Assembly (NCBI RefSeq): GCF_026344005.1
Contig: NZ_JAPKNH010000001.1
Span: 372,001 to 436,000 of the forward strand
DNA from: Kaistia terrae
GTDB taxonomy: Bacteria > Pseudomonadota > Alphaproteobacteria > Rhizobiales > Kaistiaceae
Direction of reading: 5' to 3'
Length of the DNA: 64,000 nt
Every line of letters starts with the position of its first letter. Within the stretch, counting starts at the first letter, position 1. Position numbers and translations under genes: made by a program. Shown in pieces: positions 1-9,271 of the stretch. The notes beneath the pieces were generated by a model, which saw only the letters and a list, made by a program, of their open reading frames with translations, made no database searches and was not told the origin of the DNA.

Positions 1-1145
1 TGCCCCGCTTCGAAGTGCAGGACGTAGTCATTGGCGCCATCCAGAGGCTTCCCGGTCGAATCGCCTAGATTGAGCGGATAGATCGCGTCTTCCGGCAGGT
101 TGGCGCCGAGCCCAAGCTGCGCGACAATCGCGCGCTTCAGGTAGTAGTTGCCGTAGACGCCCATGGTGTCGGTGTTCATCGACCAGCCATTCGCGATCTG
201 GGCCAGCGTCTTTACCTTCCACGTCATCAGTTTTTGCCCCGCCGCCGGCGCGGCCATGAGGGCTGCCTGGACATCTGGCGAAAGCTTGGAGAAATCGAAG
301 GTCTGGCCGGGGACGATGCCGATCTTGGCAAGATTGGCCACCATCGGCTGGTCGGTCATGTGGGGCGGGTGCAGCTTCAGCAATTCGGCCGCATAGGCGA
401 AGTACTGGTCGCCCGGCATGTGATCGGCCGTCAGTTTCGGCGGAGTCTTCATGTCGATCTTGGGATCGATCTTGACGGCCGCTGCTGTGGCGGCCTTGCC
501 CCATTGCGACAGCGGCACGACCTTGTAGCCAGCCTGGATCTTGTGGACGGCGTCATAGTCCGACGGGCCATCCGTCTTGGTGCGGCCGACGAGCCAGACA
601 TAAGGTGTTGGCGCTTCCAGCCGGATCGTGTCCTTCGGCAGCTTGAATTCCGTCAGCCAGTCTTCCCTGAGATCGGGTCGCCAGCCGGGCGGCGTTACCA
701 GATAATTGGCCGCTTGCGTGCCGGTCGTGCGCCAGCCGGGAGAAGCGAAGACGTCCGACCACATGTCGAGCATCGGCAGCAGGAAATACCTGCCATCGGT
801 GCTCGCATTCGAGACCACTACCGGCTCTTCCGTCATGTCCAGCCAGGCGACCGAGTAGAGCGTGTCGAAATTGGGCCGAACGACGACCTTGAAATCGGCC
901 GGAGGAAACTCGGGGACATTCACGAACGTATTCATCGGTCCGCGCCCGAGCTCCTTGCCGGGCTCGATATTGGTGCTCTGCAGACGCGTCAGGTCCATGG
1001 TGATCAGCGGATAGAAGTAGAGATAGGCATCCGTCCCGATCGCCTGGGCCTGCTCCTTTGTCAGCGCGGTATCGGCTTGCGCCGAGAGCGGCACGGCGGC
1101 TGCCAACGCAGCCCCCAAAGTCGCCGCAAGAATGGAAACACGCAT
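1..1145 (-). CDS. DUF1254/DUF1214 family secreted protein (3' end outside window)
   Basis: The reverse strand reads open from an ATG at 1145 to the window edge (381 codons), so the C-terminus is missing. Residues 1-24 are a Sec signal peptide ending in LSAQA, so the product is exported. The mature part carries the family hallmarks of DUF1254 (FYPLITMDLTR, then RPNFDTLYSVAWLDM near residue 90) followed by the start of the DUF1214 half (NGWSMNTDTMGVYGNYYLKR). Proteins of this family are periplasmic or outer-membrane associated and have no agreed biochemical function. The gene stands alone, with nearly 300 bp of non-coding DNA upstream. Confidence 0.9.
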   Translation of the reverse strand, partial: MRVSILAATLGAALAAAVPLSAQADTALTKEQAQAIGTDAYLYFYPLITMDLTRLQSTNIEPGKELGRGPMNTFVNVPEFPPADFKVVVRPNFDTLYSVAWLDMTEEPVVVSNASTDGRYFLLPMLDMWSDVFASPGWRTTGTQAANYLVTPPGWRPDLREDWLTEFKLPKDTIRLEAPTPYVWLVGRTKTDGPSDYDAVHKIQAGYKVVPLSQWGKAATAAAVKIDPKIDMKTPPKLTADHMPGDQYFAYAAELLKLHPPHMTDQPMVANLAKIGIVPGQTFDFSKLSPDVQAALMAAPAAGQKLMTWKVKTLAQIANGWSMNTDTMGVYGNYYLKRAIVAQLGLGANLPEDAIYPLNLGDSTGKPLDGANDYVLHFEAG

Positions 1146-1437
1146 CGTGCAGACCTGCTTTCCCCGCCCGGAGCGGATCTTGGGTTGAATTATCAGCGGG
1201 CACATATTTGGCGATGCACTCCATTCCGTCGAGTAAATTCGATTTGAATTTCTGCGTTGCTTTGAGGTGAGTCGACAATATAAGTTTAGCTTATTTATAA
1301 TTGCGAACAGTGATCGTGTCCGATTTGGTGTTTGCTTCAGAAAGGGTGGTTCATTCTGGAACGGTCCAGCCTGTTCGGGGATTGTCTAGTCAGTCGCGCA
1401 GATGTCTTCGGATCTGCCGCCGGAGCAGGAAAAGACG

Positions 1438-1884
1438 ATGGTTCAGGTTGTCGGAATCGACCATCTCGTCATTCGCGTGGGTGATTTCGCGCGATCGAAG
1501 GCGTTCTACGGTCGCCTGTTTGCCTTTCTCGGCTTCGAGGTCCTCGGCGACTACGGCGATATGATCGGCTGGACGAATGGCAAGACGCGCTTCTGGATCG
1601 GCGAGGCGGACGCCGAGGGCAAGAAGCGCAAGCATCGCGTCGGCGACATCGGATTCCATCACTACGCCTTCGAGTTGCGCAGCCGGAAGGACGTCGACGA
1701 TCTGGAGGCATTCTTGAAGCAGGAGGGCGCCGATATCGTCGATCCGGCGGATGAGTATTACGAGGACTATTACGCCGTATTTTTTCTGGATCCCGACGGG
1801 CTGAAGCTCGAAGGCATGACGTATGGCGAGAATGCCGCCAACGGTTCAGCGAAGGGCGGCGGCCATGCGGGAAGCGCGGGCTGA
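1438..1884 (+). CDS. VOC family protein (glyoxalase/bleomycin resistance fold)
   Basis: A 148-residue protein with one vicinal-oxygen-chelate module: it opens with GIDHLVIRVGDFARSKAFY, has the central HHYAFELRSRKDVDDLEAF stretch, and ends with FFLDPDGLKLEG, the usual last strand with its metal-binding Glu. Such proteins are metal-dependent lyases, dioxygenases or resistance proteins; the substrate cannot be told. I start at ATG 1438 because GGAGCAGG lies at the right distance upstream. An in-frame ATG at 1402 adds 12 residues without a ribosome site. It is 35 bp from the next gene and probably co-transcribed. Confidence 0.85.
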   Translation: MVQVVGIDHLVIRVGDFARSKAFYGRLFAFLGFEVLGDYGDMIGWTNGKTRFWIGEADAEGKKRKHRVGDIGFHHYAFELRSRKDVDDLEAFLKQEGADIVDPADEYYEDYYAVFFLDPDGLKLEGMTYGENAANGSAKGGGHAGSAG

Positions 1885-1918
1885 CCCTGTCTGACGCGAC
1901 GGGGCAGGGAGCTTTCGG

Positions 1919-2443
1919 ATGACAAACACCGAGTCAGCGCTGGTGCGCTTCCATGCCGGCGTCGCGAGCGACAGTCAGGGCCGACAGATCGCGGAGATCC
2001 TGGGCTGGGACGACGACCGGCTTGAGTTCGTTCACGACTATATCCAGTGGCTGTTTCCGCTGCCAGAGCGGAGCGCCTTTAACCCCGACGCGCCGATCCT
2101 GACGACAGCCGACATCGCGGCCTTCCGGCAGCGGCCTGACCTCCAGGCCTCGCTGGATGCAGCCTTTCGAAGGATGCTTGCCTTCTACGGATTCGAGGAG
2201 GTGCAAGCGGAGGGCGGCCTCGAAATTGTTCGGTCGGCCGCGTTTCCACAAAAGGCGTCGAACTGGCTGAGGCCGGGAAATCACAACCTGCTGCGGATCA
2301 GCCGCATTTTGCGAGCCTTGACGCAACTGGGGCTGGCGCACCGGGCGCGCGCCTTTCTCGTTGCACTCGAAACCCTCTATGAGGAGCAGGGCGAACGGAT
2401 CGGACCGGTGACGCTTTCCTATTGGCGTCAGGCTGTCCGCTAG
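1919..2443 (+). CDS. Opioid growth factor receptor (OGFr)-like conserved-region protein
   Basis: A 174-residue soluble protein with the OGFr_N core motif HDYIQWLFPLPERS near residue 39, then ILTTADIAAFRQRP and RMLAFYGFE, and later KASNWLRPGNHNLLRISRIL. Bacterial members are small stand-alone domains of unknown function; the name comes from a vertebrate receptor and should not be taken as a functional claim. It follows the VOC gene closely and is convergent with uvrC, leaving 55 bp between the stop codons. Confidence 0.8.
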   Translation: MTNTESALVRFHAGVASDSQGRQIAEILGWDDDRLEFVHDYIQWLFPLPERSAFNPDAPILTTADIAAFRQRPDLQASLDAAFRRMLAFYGFEEVQAEGGLEIVRSAAFPQKASNWLRPGNHNLLRISRILRALTQLGLAHRARAFLVALETLYEEQGERIGPVTLSYWRQAVR

Positions 2444-2498
2444 GCGAGATTTTCGGCGCTGCGAGACGCCAGCCCATTTGATGGGATGCGGCGTCTGC

Positions 2499-4508
2499 TT
2501 ATTCGCCGTTGTCGTGGAAGAAGTCATAGATCGCGCGCGCCATCTGCTCCGAAATGCCGGGCACGCTGAGCAGGTCCGGTACGCTGGCGCGACCGACTGC
2601 CTTTGCCGTGCCGAAATGGCCGAGCAGGGCGCGCTTGCGCGTCGGGCCGATGCCGTCGATTTCGTCTAGCGGGTTCTTGGTCAGCGCCACCTTGCGCTTG
2701 GCGCGGTGGGTGCCGATGGCGAAGCGGTGGGCCTCGTCGCGCAGGCGCTGGACGAAATAGAGCACGGGATCGCGAGGCTGCAACATGAAGGCCTCGCGGC
2801 CGGGCACGAAGAACTTTTCGCGGCCTGCGTCGCGGTCCGGCCCCTTCGCGATACCGATCAGCGGCACCTGATCCGTCAGGCCCAGTTCGTCAATGATCGT
2901 CTGGGCGGCAGAGAGCTGTCCCTGTCCGCCGTCGACGAAGACAAGGTCCGGCCATGGCCCAAAACCGTCCTCGTCGCGTGGCGCCGTCTCGCGCGAGCCG
3001 ACTTCCTTGACCAGCCGCGAGAAGCGGCGCGTCAGCACTTCGCGCATCATGCCGAAATCGTCGCCTGGCGTAATGTCTTCCGAGCGGATGTTGAACTTGC
3101 GGTATTGGTTTTTCACGAAGCCGGTCGGCCCGGCGACGATCATGCCGCCGACAGCGTTGGTGCCCATGATGTGGCTGTTGTCGTAGACCTCGATGCGACG
3201 CGGCGCGCTTTCGAGGCCGAAGGCGGCGGCAACGCCGTCCAGCAAACGCGCTTGGCTGGACGTCTCGGCCAGGTTTCGGCCAAGCGCTTCGCGCGCGTTG
3301 AGCAGCGCGTGGTCAACCAGATCCTTCTTCTCGCCGCGCTTCGGCACGGCGATCTCGACCTTATGCCCGGCATGCTCGGAGAGCGCCGCGGCGATCAGGT
3401 CCATTTCCTCGACTTCCTGACTGAGCAGGATGAGCGCGGGGACCGGCTTGTCCTCGTAAAACTGGGCGAGGAAGGCGCCAAGGATCTCGGCCGCGTCGAG
3501 GCTCTTGTCGGCGCGCGGATAGAAGGCGTGGTTGCCCCAGTTCTGGCCGGTGCGGAAGAAGAACACCTGCACGCAGCTCTGGCCGCCCTCCTGATGCACC
3601 GCCAGCACGTCGGCCTCGTCGACCGATTGCGGATTGATGCCCTGGTGCGACTGGACGTGCGACAGCGCAGCGATGCGGTCGCGATAGATGGCGGCGCGTT
3701 CAAAGTCGAGATCGGCCGAAGCGGACTCCATCGCACGGGCGAGGTCCGTCTTGATCGCAGACGATTTGCCGGTGAGAAACCCCTTGGCCTCGCGGACAAG
3801 CTCCGCATAGTCGTCGAGCCCGATTTCGCCGGTGCAGGGCGCCGAGCAGCGCTTGATCTGGAACAGCAGGCAGGGCCGCGTCCGGCTTTCGTAGACGGAA
3901 TCGGTGCAGGTGCGGATCAGGAAGGCGCGCTGCATGGCGTTCATCGTCGTGCCGACAGCGCCGGCCGAGGCGAACGGGCCGAAATAGTCGCCCTTGCGCG
4001 AGCGCGCGCCGCGATGCTTGACCAGTTGCGGCGCCTCGTGGTCGCCGGTGATCAGGATATAGGGAAACGATTTGTCGTCGCGCAGCAGCACATTGTAGCG
4101 CGGCCGCAGGCGCTTGATCAGGTTCGCTTCCAGCAGCAGCGCTTCCGTCTCGGTCCGCGTCGTGACGAATTCCATCGTCGCGGTCTGCTGGATCATGCGG
4201 ATGATCCGGTTCGACTGCATGCCGATGCGCGTGTAGCTGGTGACGCGCTTCTTCAGGTTCCGCGCCTTGCCGACATAGAGAACGTTGCCGCTCTGGTCGA
4301 ACATCCGGTAGACACCCGGCGCGTTGGGCAGGCGCGTGACGAAATCGGCGATGACCGCCGCCCCCTGCCCACGTGACAGGAACTCGCCACCCGCTTCGAA
4401 GGGGGCAAGATCGGCCGTCGCGGGCCCCGGCGCGTCGGGCTCGTCGACGATCTCCGTCTCGGGGCCGTTCTCGGGCTTGTCGCTGTCGGGAGGGGGCAGG
4501 GTGTTCAC
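2499..4508 (-). CDS. uvrC: Excinuclease ABC subunit C
   Basis: UvrC makes the dual incision in nucleotide excision repair with UvrA and UvrB. The protein has the N-terminal GIY-YIG nuclease ([20 protein letters not shown]), a UVR motif for UvrB binding ([15 protein letters not shown]), the RNase H-like C-terminal nuclease ([26 protein letters not shown]) and a terminal helix-hairpin-helix pair ([17 protein letters not shown]). I use the GTG at 4508 (669 aa) because it overlaps the upstream SDR stop as GTGA, a typical coupled start. An in-frame start at 4541 would give 680 residues and a longer overlap. Confidence 0.97.
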   Translation of the reverse strand: MNTLPPPDSDKPENGPETEIVDEPDAPGPATADLAPFEAGGEFLSRGQGAAVIADFVTRLPNAPGVYRMFDQSGNVLYVGKARNLKKRVTSYTRIGMQSNRIIRMIQQTATMEFVTTRTETEALLLEANLIKRLRPRYNVLLRDDKSFPYILITGDHEAPQLVKHRGARSRKGDYFGPFASAGAVGTTMNAMQRAFLIRTCTDSVYESRTRPCLLFQIKRCSAPCTGEIGLDDYAELVREAKGFLTGKSSAIKTDLARAMESASADLDFERAAIYRDRIAALSHVQSHQGINPQSVDEADVLAVHQEGGQSCVQVFFFRTGQNWGNHAFYPRADKSLDAAEILGAFLAQFYEDKPVPALILLSQEVEEMDLIAAALSEHAGHKVEIAVPKRGEKKDLVDHALLNAREALGRNLAETSSQARLLDGVAAAFGLESAPRRIEVYDNSHIMGTNAVGGMIVAGPTGFVKNQYRKFNIRSEDITPGDDFGMMREVLTRRFSRLVKEVGSRETAPRDEDGFGPWPDLVFVDGGQGQLSAAQTIIDELGLTDQVPLIGIAKGPDRDAGREKFFVPGREAFMLQPRDPVLYFVQRLRDEAHRFAIGTHRAKRKVALTKNPLDEIDGIGPTRKRALLGHFGTAKAVGRASVPDLLSVPGISEQMARAIYDFFHDNGE

Positions 4509-5269
4509 TCGTTGATGCCTACGATATCCGGCGTTTCCCATGCCAGATGCTGCCCGCCATCGAGCGCGATCATCTGGCCGGTGATGGACCGTGTTTCATA
4601 CAGATATCGTATCGTTTGTCCGAATTCGCAAAGGTCGGGGCCGTGACGCAACAGCACGGCCTCGGCCTGCTTGCGGAATTCGGCCGGATCCTGGCGCGGC
4701 GAGGGCAGGGTTGGGCCTGGTCCGATAGCGTTGACGCGGATGCGCGGCGCCAAGGCCTGCGCCAGCGTGCGGGTCGCCGTCAGCAGGCCGGATTTCGAAA
4801 GCTGGTAGGACAGGAAGTGCGGCGTTGTCTTCCAGGCGCGCTGGTCGATCATGTTGACGACAAGCCCCTCGCGGTCGGCTGGGAGCTGGGCGGCAAAGGC
4901 GTCGGCGAGAAAAACGGGCGCGGCAAGGTTAACCGCCAGCTGTCGCTGGAAGCGCTCGGCATCAAGCGAGCCGATGCCGTCCGCCTCGAAGATCGAGGCA
5001 TTGTTGACGAGCAAAGTCAGCGGCCCGAGCGCTTCGGCCGCCTTCGCGGGCAGCGCGCGGGCGGCGTCGAGATCGGCGAGGTCGGCGGTGACCACCGCTG
5101 CGCGACCACCCTGAGCGCGGATGTCGCTGGCGAGCGCTTCGGCGACATCGACCGAGCTTCGACAATGGATGGCGACGGCGAAGCCGTTTTTCGCGAGGTC
5201 CTCGACGATCGCCCGGCCGATTCGCCGCGCGCCGCCCGTGACCAGCGCTATGCCCTTTTCATCCATCAT
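4505..5269 (-). CDS. SDR family oxidoreductase (FolM/pteridine-reductase-like)
   Basis: A 254-residue classical short-chain dehydrogenase/reductase. It has the cofactor motif TGGARRIG near residue 11, NNAS near residue 89, and the catalytic pair YQLSK in the usual place. The arginine-containing cofactor loop (TGGARRIG and HCRSS) points to NADPH use and resembles the pteridine reductase/dihydromonapterin reductase branch (FolM), but the substrate is inferred only by similarity. The stop codon overlaps the uvrC start, so the two form a coupled pair. Confidence 0.85.
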   Translation of the reverse strand: MMDEKGIALVTGGARRIGRAIVEDLAKNGFAVAIHCRSSVDVAEALASDIRAQGGRAAVVTADLADLDAARALPAKAAEALGPLTLLVNNASIFEADGIGSLDAERFQRQLAVNLAAPVFLADAFAAQLPADREGLVVNMIDQRAWKTTPHFLSYQLSKSGLLTATRTLAQALAPRIRVNAIGPGPTLPSPRQDPAEFRKQAEAVLLRHGPDLCEFGQTIRYLYETRSITGQMIALDGGQHLAWETPDIVGINE

Positions 5270-5624
5270 TTTGCCTGCCGATCATACGAATCCGTGGTGC
5301 TGCGAAGATAGGGTGGCGCGCTCATTTCGGTAAGCCTTCATTAGGCTTCGTTAAATGTGGTCAACACCTGCGTCGACATGATGTCCGACGGTTCAATTAG
5401 GGGCGAAAAAAGTCGCTAAAATTTTCATTAAATCAGCGACTTAGTGACGATTTGCGTGATTTTGGCAACGCGTGCCGAATGCCTCGAACATGCCGCAATT
5501 CCTGTCATGTTCTGCCGCAATGAGAGGGTTAATTCAAACCATCGGATCGGGGGCAAACGACGGCCTCCGGATCCAGCTTTGTAAGATTTAGTTCAGTACG
5601 ATTTTAGTACGCATGGAGACCAAG
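5270..5624. other. Intergenic leader of the Omp25-like gene
   Basis: This 355-bp gap separates the divergent SDR and porin genes. It is clearly AT-richer than its surroundings (for example the stretch around 5400-5470) and holds the long 5' leader expected of an abundant outer-membrane protein mRNA. GGAG at 5615-5618 is the ribosome site. I see no coding potential and cannot place a -35/-10 pair with confidence. Confidence 0.5.
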
Positions 5625-6275
5625 ATGCTGCGTATCCGCACCCTCTCCCTCGGCGCCCTGGCGCTCGCTCTTTCGGCAGCCCCGGTTCTGGCTGCGGACC
5701 TCACCTACGAGCCCGCACCGGCTCCGATGGCCGCTGCTCAGGCATTCAGCTGGACCGGCCCGTATGTCGGCGCCATGGTTGGCTACGGCTGGTCCTCCAA
5801 CGATGCAGACACGCTCGGCGCGTTCGGTAGCGTCAACGGCAGCGGCTTCAAGGGCGGCCTGTACGCTGGTTACAATTTCGATCTCGGCAACCAGTGGGTT
5901 GTCGGCGCAGAAATCGACGCCAACCTTGATGACGTCAGCGGTTCGAATGTCATCGGTGGCGTTCGTCAGAAGTGGGACGGCACGGCCCGCGCTCGCGTTG
6001 GTTATGCCTTCGATCGTTACCTCGCTTACGGCACGGGCGGTGCAGCCATCTCGGCAGCCAAGGCTACGGTCAATGGCCTCGGTTCGGACGATCAGACCCA
6101 CATGGGCTGGACCGTTGGCGCCGGCGTCGAAGCTCAGGTCTGGAACAACGTCACGGCTCGCGTCGAGTACCAGTACGCTTCCTTCGGCAAGGAACACTAC
6201 AACATCGGTACGAGCGGCACCGACATCGACTTCAGCACCAACACGATCCGCGCTGGTGTTGGCGTAAAGTTCTAA
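5625..6275 (+). CDS. Omp25/Omp31-like outer membrane beta-barrel protein
   Basis: A 216-residue porin-family protein. Residues 1-24 are a signal peptide (ending PVLAA, mature part starting DLTYEPAP). The mature protein opens FSWTGPYVGAMVGYGW, the signature of the Omp25/Omp31 family, and continues with alternating polar/apolar strands of an eight-stranded barrel, ending in GVGVKF with the C-terminal aromatic needed for BAM recognition. I prefer ATG 5625 because GGAG lies 6 bases upstream; the ATG at 5613 has no ribosome site. A strong terminator follows, so it is monocistronic and probably highly expressed. Confidence 0.93.
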   Translation: MLRIRTLSLGALALALSAAPVLAADLTYEPAPAPMAAAQAFSWTGPYVGAMVGYGWSSNDADTLGAFGSVNGSGFKGGLYAGYNFDLGNQWVVGAEIDANLDDVSGSNVIGGVRQKWDGTARARVGYAFDRYLAYGTGGAAISAAKATVNGLGSDDQTHMGWTVGAGVEAQVWNNVTARVEYQYASFGKEHYNIGTSGTDIDFSTNTIRAGVGVKF

Positions 6276-6298
6276 GATCGGTTCTCTCGAACTGGATC

Positions 6299-6333
6299 AA
6301 AACGCCGGCGGGGCAACCCGCCGGCGTTTTTCG
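6299..6333 (+). terminator. Rho-independent terminator of the Omp25-like gene
   Basis: A perfect 12-bp GC-rich stem (AACGCCGGCGGG paired with CCCGCCGGCGTT) with a GCAA loop is followed by a T-rich tail, 24 bases after the porin stop codon. Confidence 0.9.
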
Positions 6334-6384
6334 TTTGGGCGCCGCTCTCGCGCTTCGGCGTCGCTCGCCATTGGCGTTGCCGCG

Positions 6385-6416
6385 CAAAAAAAGAGCACCG
6401 GCGCGAACCGATGCTC
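6385..6416 (-). terminator. Rho-independent terminator of the IMPase gene
   Basis: Read on the minus strand, GAGCATCGG pairs with CCGGTGCTC (one T:G wobble) around a six-base loop and is followed by seven T residues. It lies just after the IMPase stop codon and faces the porin terminator. Confidence 0.85.
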
Positions 6417-6438
6417 TCAGAGTTATGCGCTGCGCAGA

Positions 6439-7284
6439 TCAGGCGCGGGCGTGCTCCGTCCCGGCAAACAGGGCGGCGTGCAGTTCGTGCCAGCTCGCTT
6501 CGTTCGACGCGCAGAGCAGGCCGCCTTCGCGGTGGGCCGCCAGATAGGGGCTGCCGTCGAAGCGAGCCGAATAGCCGCCGGCCTCCTGATGGATCAGCCA
6601 TCCGGCGACGTGATCCCAGACCGTCAGCTTGGTGAAGAGCGCGAAGTGGCTGTGGCCGCCGGCCAGCATCCGATATTCATGCGCTGCGCAGCGGTAGTTG
6701 GCCGCCGAGCGGGTCGAGGCCAGATTGGCGCAAACGCGCGAGCGCGTCGGCTCCGGCAATTGCGACCACGAAGCCGTGCCGGACATCTGCTTCACCGGCT
6801 TTGACTTGGCGACCTTCAGGTCGTTGCGGCCGCCATCGGCTGTTTCCGTCCACGCGCCTTCGCCCCGAACCGCGATGGTCCAGTCGCCGCCGACGGGGTC
6901 GAGGATGATGCCGCCCACTGTCTCGCCGCGAACGACGACACCGGCCATGACGCCGAACAGCGTCAGTCCGGATGCGAAATTCTTGGTGCCGTCGACGGGA
7001 TCGACGACAAAGGCGAGATCGGCGCCTTCAAGATGATCCAGGAGCGTCTCGTCCGCCGAAACGGCCTCTTCGCCGATGACCACGGCGCCGGGGAAGGCCT
7101 TGCCGAGGGCGGCGGTGATCATCCGTTCGGCCGCTTCGTCCGCGTCGGTGACGAGGTCTTCGGCCGAGGTCTTCTGGCGGATGGCGCCGTCGCTGAGATG
7201 ACGGAAGCGCGGCAGGATCTCGGTGTCCGCTGCGTCGCGCAGGATCTGGGCAACGGTCTGGGCATCGCCCACTGAAAAGCTCAT
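6439..7284 (-). CDS. Inositol monophosphatase family protein
   Basis: A 281-residue Mg-dependent phosphatase of the IMPase/FBPase superfamily. Metal-site motifs are all present: IGEEAVS near residue 70, DPVDGTKNF near residue 96, and WDHVAGWLIHQEAGG near residue 225. In alphaproteobacteria this family includes histidinol phosphatases and 3'(2'),5'-bisphosphate nucleotidases as well as IMPase, and the exact substrate cannot be read from the motifs. GGAGATC precedes the ATG. A GST gene lies 19 bp upstream on the same strand, suggesting co-transcription. Confidence 0.9.
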   Translation of the reverse strand: MSFSVGDAQTVAQILRDAADTEILPRFRHLSDGAIRQKTSAEDLVTDADEAAERMITAALGKAFPGAVVIGEEAVSADETLLDHLEGADLAFVVDPVDGTKNFASGLTLFGVMAGVVVRGETVGGIILDPVGGDWTIAVRGEGAWTETADGGRNDLKVAKSKPVKQMSGTASWSQLPEPTRSRVCANLASTRSAANYRCAAHEYRMLAGGHSHFALFTKLTVWDHVAGWLIHQEAGGYSARFDGSPYLAAHREGGLLCASNEASWHELHAALFAGTEHARA

Positions 7285-7303
7285 CTTGATCTCCGGGGGT
7301 CGT

Positions 7304-7906
7304 TCAGATTTTGACGCGCGTCAGTTCGAAGCTGGGGACGCGGGCCGCGAAGTCATCGAGGAAGGCGACAAGCCTTGGGTGGTCTGCACGCCATTTTCCC
7401 GCGAAGCGCAGGTCGAGATAGCCAAGCATGCAGACGAGCGCAATCGAGCTGACATCGACGGTTCCGTCGAGCGGCAGCGCTTCGGCGGCGGCGAGACCAC
7501 GCTGGATCTTCTCCTGCTGATGCGTCTTCCATGTGGCGCTCTGCAGGGCTTCATCACGCCAGCGGCCTTCATAGACCAGGAGGAGGGCGGCGTCGGCGAT
7601 ACCGTCGGCCAGCGCCTGGATAGCCAGTGTCGGATAGCGCTTCTCGGCTTCATTCGGGATGATCTTCCCGCTGCCGGCCAGATGGTCGAGATACTCCAGG
7701 ATGACGCGGGAATCGTAGAGCACCGTGCCGTCTTCGAGGATCAGTGCCGGAATCTTGCCGAGCGGATTTTGCTGGCGCAGCACGTCGGTCGGGTCGCTCG
7801 TGTCGGCGGCGACGATATCAATCCGGTCCGTCAGGCCGAGGTGATGAGCCGCGATCTTGACCTTGCGCCCGAAGGGGGACGCTGGAGAACTACGCAGAAC
7901 GAGCAA
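7304..7906 (-). CDS. Glutathione S-transferase family protein
   Basis: A 200-residue cytosolic GST. The N-terminal thioredoxin fold has SSPASPFGRKVKIAA in the active-site loop, with Ser/Pro-Phe rather than Cys, then NPLGKIPALIL with the cis-Pro and DSRVILEYL for glutathione gamma-glutamyl binding. The all-helical C-terminal half follows. The start is a TTG at 7906 preceded by AAGGA at good spacing. It appears to be transcribed with the IMPase gene; the electrophile substrate is unknown. Confidence 0.9.
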   Translation of the reverse strand: MLVLRSSPASPFGRKVKIAAHHLGLTDRIDIVAADTSDPTDVLRQQNPLGKIPALILEDGTVLYDSRVILEYLDHLAGSGKIIPNEAEKRYPTLAIQALADGIADAALLLVYEGRWRDEALQSATWKTHQQEKIQRGLAAAEALPLDGTVDVSSIALVCMLGYLDLRFAGKWRADHPRLVAFLDDFAARVPSFELTRVKI

Positions 7907-7965
7907 GGCGAGGGTCCTTCAAACAACAAAGTGGTCTGGCCGAGGCCCCGCTTTGAATTCGAGCG

Positions 7966-8628
7966 TCAGCGTACCGGCGGCATCCCGACGCTCTTGGCTC
8001 GGCAGGCCTTGCGGTCCACCTCGGCACAGGCGCGGAACTGGAGGTCCTTGGTCATGCAGATCCGCACTTCCTTCAGCCGGCGCGAGTCGCAGCTGACCGC
8101 GATGCCGCTGGCCTTGAGGCCGGGATTGGCGGCAATGAAGGCGGCTTCGACCGCTTGCGGGGCGACGTTGACGAAGTCCGGAAGGTCCACGAACTGTTTG
8201 GGAATGCGCACGGCATCATGCGCCTGTCGCGTCAGGTCGAAATAATCGGCCGGCTCCAGCCCGGAGCAGGAGCCGTGCGCGCGCCATTGGTGCCGCACCA
8301 GCGAGGGGCTCGGCATCACGTCCAGCATGCTGTCGACGAGACGACGCGGAATGCCGCTACGCGGTCCTGCGTCGCAATTTCTCGGCGAGCCGCGCTCATA
8401 TTGCGGCCAGAGCCCGTGTACGACAAAGGCGAAAGGGCGGGGGCCGCCACACTGGATGCGGTCCGAGCGACCACGATCCTGGCAATAGGTCGGAGACCAG
8501 GACAGCGACAGCACGTAGAAGTCGAAATCGCCCGGCGTATCGGCCGCAGCCGGCAAGGCCGCCGTCCATCCGACGAAAAGCGCTAGCAGGCCGAAGACCA
8601 GTCCGCGCAAGGCGGCAATGCGATGCAC
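7966..8628 (-). CDS. Ribonuclease T2 family protein, secreted
   Basis: RNase T2 enzymes cleave single-stranded RNA through 2',3'-cyclic intermediates outside the cytoplasm. Both catalytic segments are visible: CAS-I as FVVHGLWPQ and CAS-II as HQWRAHGSCSG, giving the two essential histidines. The family's usual Glu (HEWxKHG) is replaced by Gln (HQW), which is notable. An N-terminal hydrophobic signal segment ends at AAADTPGD. I use GTG 8628, which starts two bases after the upstream stop; an in-frame GTG at 8661 would overlap the preceding gene by 31 bases. Confidence 0.85.
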   Translation of the reverse strand: MHRIAALRGLVFGLLALFVGWTAALPAAADTPGDFDFYVLSLSWSPTYCQDRGRSDRIQCGGPRPFAFVVHGLWPQYERGSPRNCDAGPRSGIPRRLVDSMLDVMPSPSLVRHQWRAHGSCSGLEPADYFDLTRQAHDAVRIPKQFVDLPDFVNVAPQAVEAAFIAANPGLKASGIAVSCDSRRLKEVRICMTKDLQFRACAEVDRKACRAKSVGMPPVR

Positions 8629-8630
8629 CG

Positions 8631-9098
8631 TCAGTACCGACCGGCGCGAACCGTGCGGCACGCGGCATCATGTACCCGCCAGGGATCCTGTCCGGATACG
8701 CAGAAATCGACATACCAGCCGATCGAGGCGAAGCCCATGCGCTCCTCGATCAGGTAATAGACCGCCGTGGGACGGATATCGTCGGCGATATAGACGTCGG
8801 CCTTGCAGAAGCGGCGGTCGATCAGGCCCGGATCGCCGGGGCGAAACTCGGTCTCCTGGGTCGCGGCGACTTCGCGGAAGGCAAGGTTGTTGCCCCATGT
8901 GTGGGTGTTTGCCCAATGATAGCGCTTGGCCATGTTGGAGAGCACAGCGGGCGCATCGCAATTCGGCACGCTGCCACGGTCCCAGCCCCTGCGCACCTCC
9001 TGCTCGCCATAGCTGCCGTCATAGTCGGCGGCGAGGGCGGCGCCCGAGCCCACAAGCGTGGCGGTGAGGGCGAGGGCGGCGAGAAGGCGACGGATCAT
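8631..9098 (-). CDS. Conserved hypothetical secreted protein
   Basis: A 155-residue protein with a clear signal peptide (RRLLAALALTATLVGSGAALA, residues 3-23). The mature part has four cysteines (in VPNCDAP, RRFCKAD, VDFCVSG and DAACRTV) that could form two disulfides in the periplasm. I recognise no catalytic motif. It sits immediately before the RNase T2 gene with a two-base gap, so the two are almost certainly one transcript; a role as partner or inhibitor of the RNase is conceivable but unsupported. Confidence 0.75.
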   Translation of the reverse strand: MIRRLLAALALTATLVGSGAALAADYDGSYGEQEVRRGWDRGSVPNCDAPAVLSNMAKRYHWANTHTWGNNLAFREVAATQETEFRPGDPGLIDRRFCKADVYIADDIRPTAVYYLIEERMGFASIGWYVDFCVSGQDPWRVHDAACRTVRAGRY

Positions 9099-9271
9099 GG
9101 TTGCGATTCCCCAGAGGAGGCTTTGAAAGACGATGCGTCACACCCCCGGCATGGTCAAGCGCGCACTGGCTTCGACCGGGCAGGGTGGTGAACAGTTCGT
9201 CGCCGTGTGGACGGCTGGCAACACGTCCCGTTTGCTCCAATATGTCGCTCAACAAGGAATGGAGCATCGAT

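Noticed and set aside
2706-4376. 556-residue plus-strand frame across uvrC
   Set aside because: Shadow of uvrC without recognisable domains.
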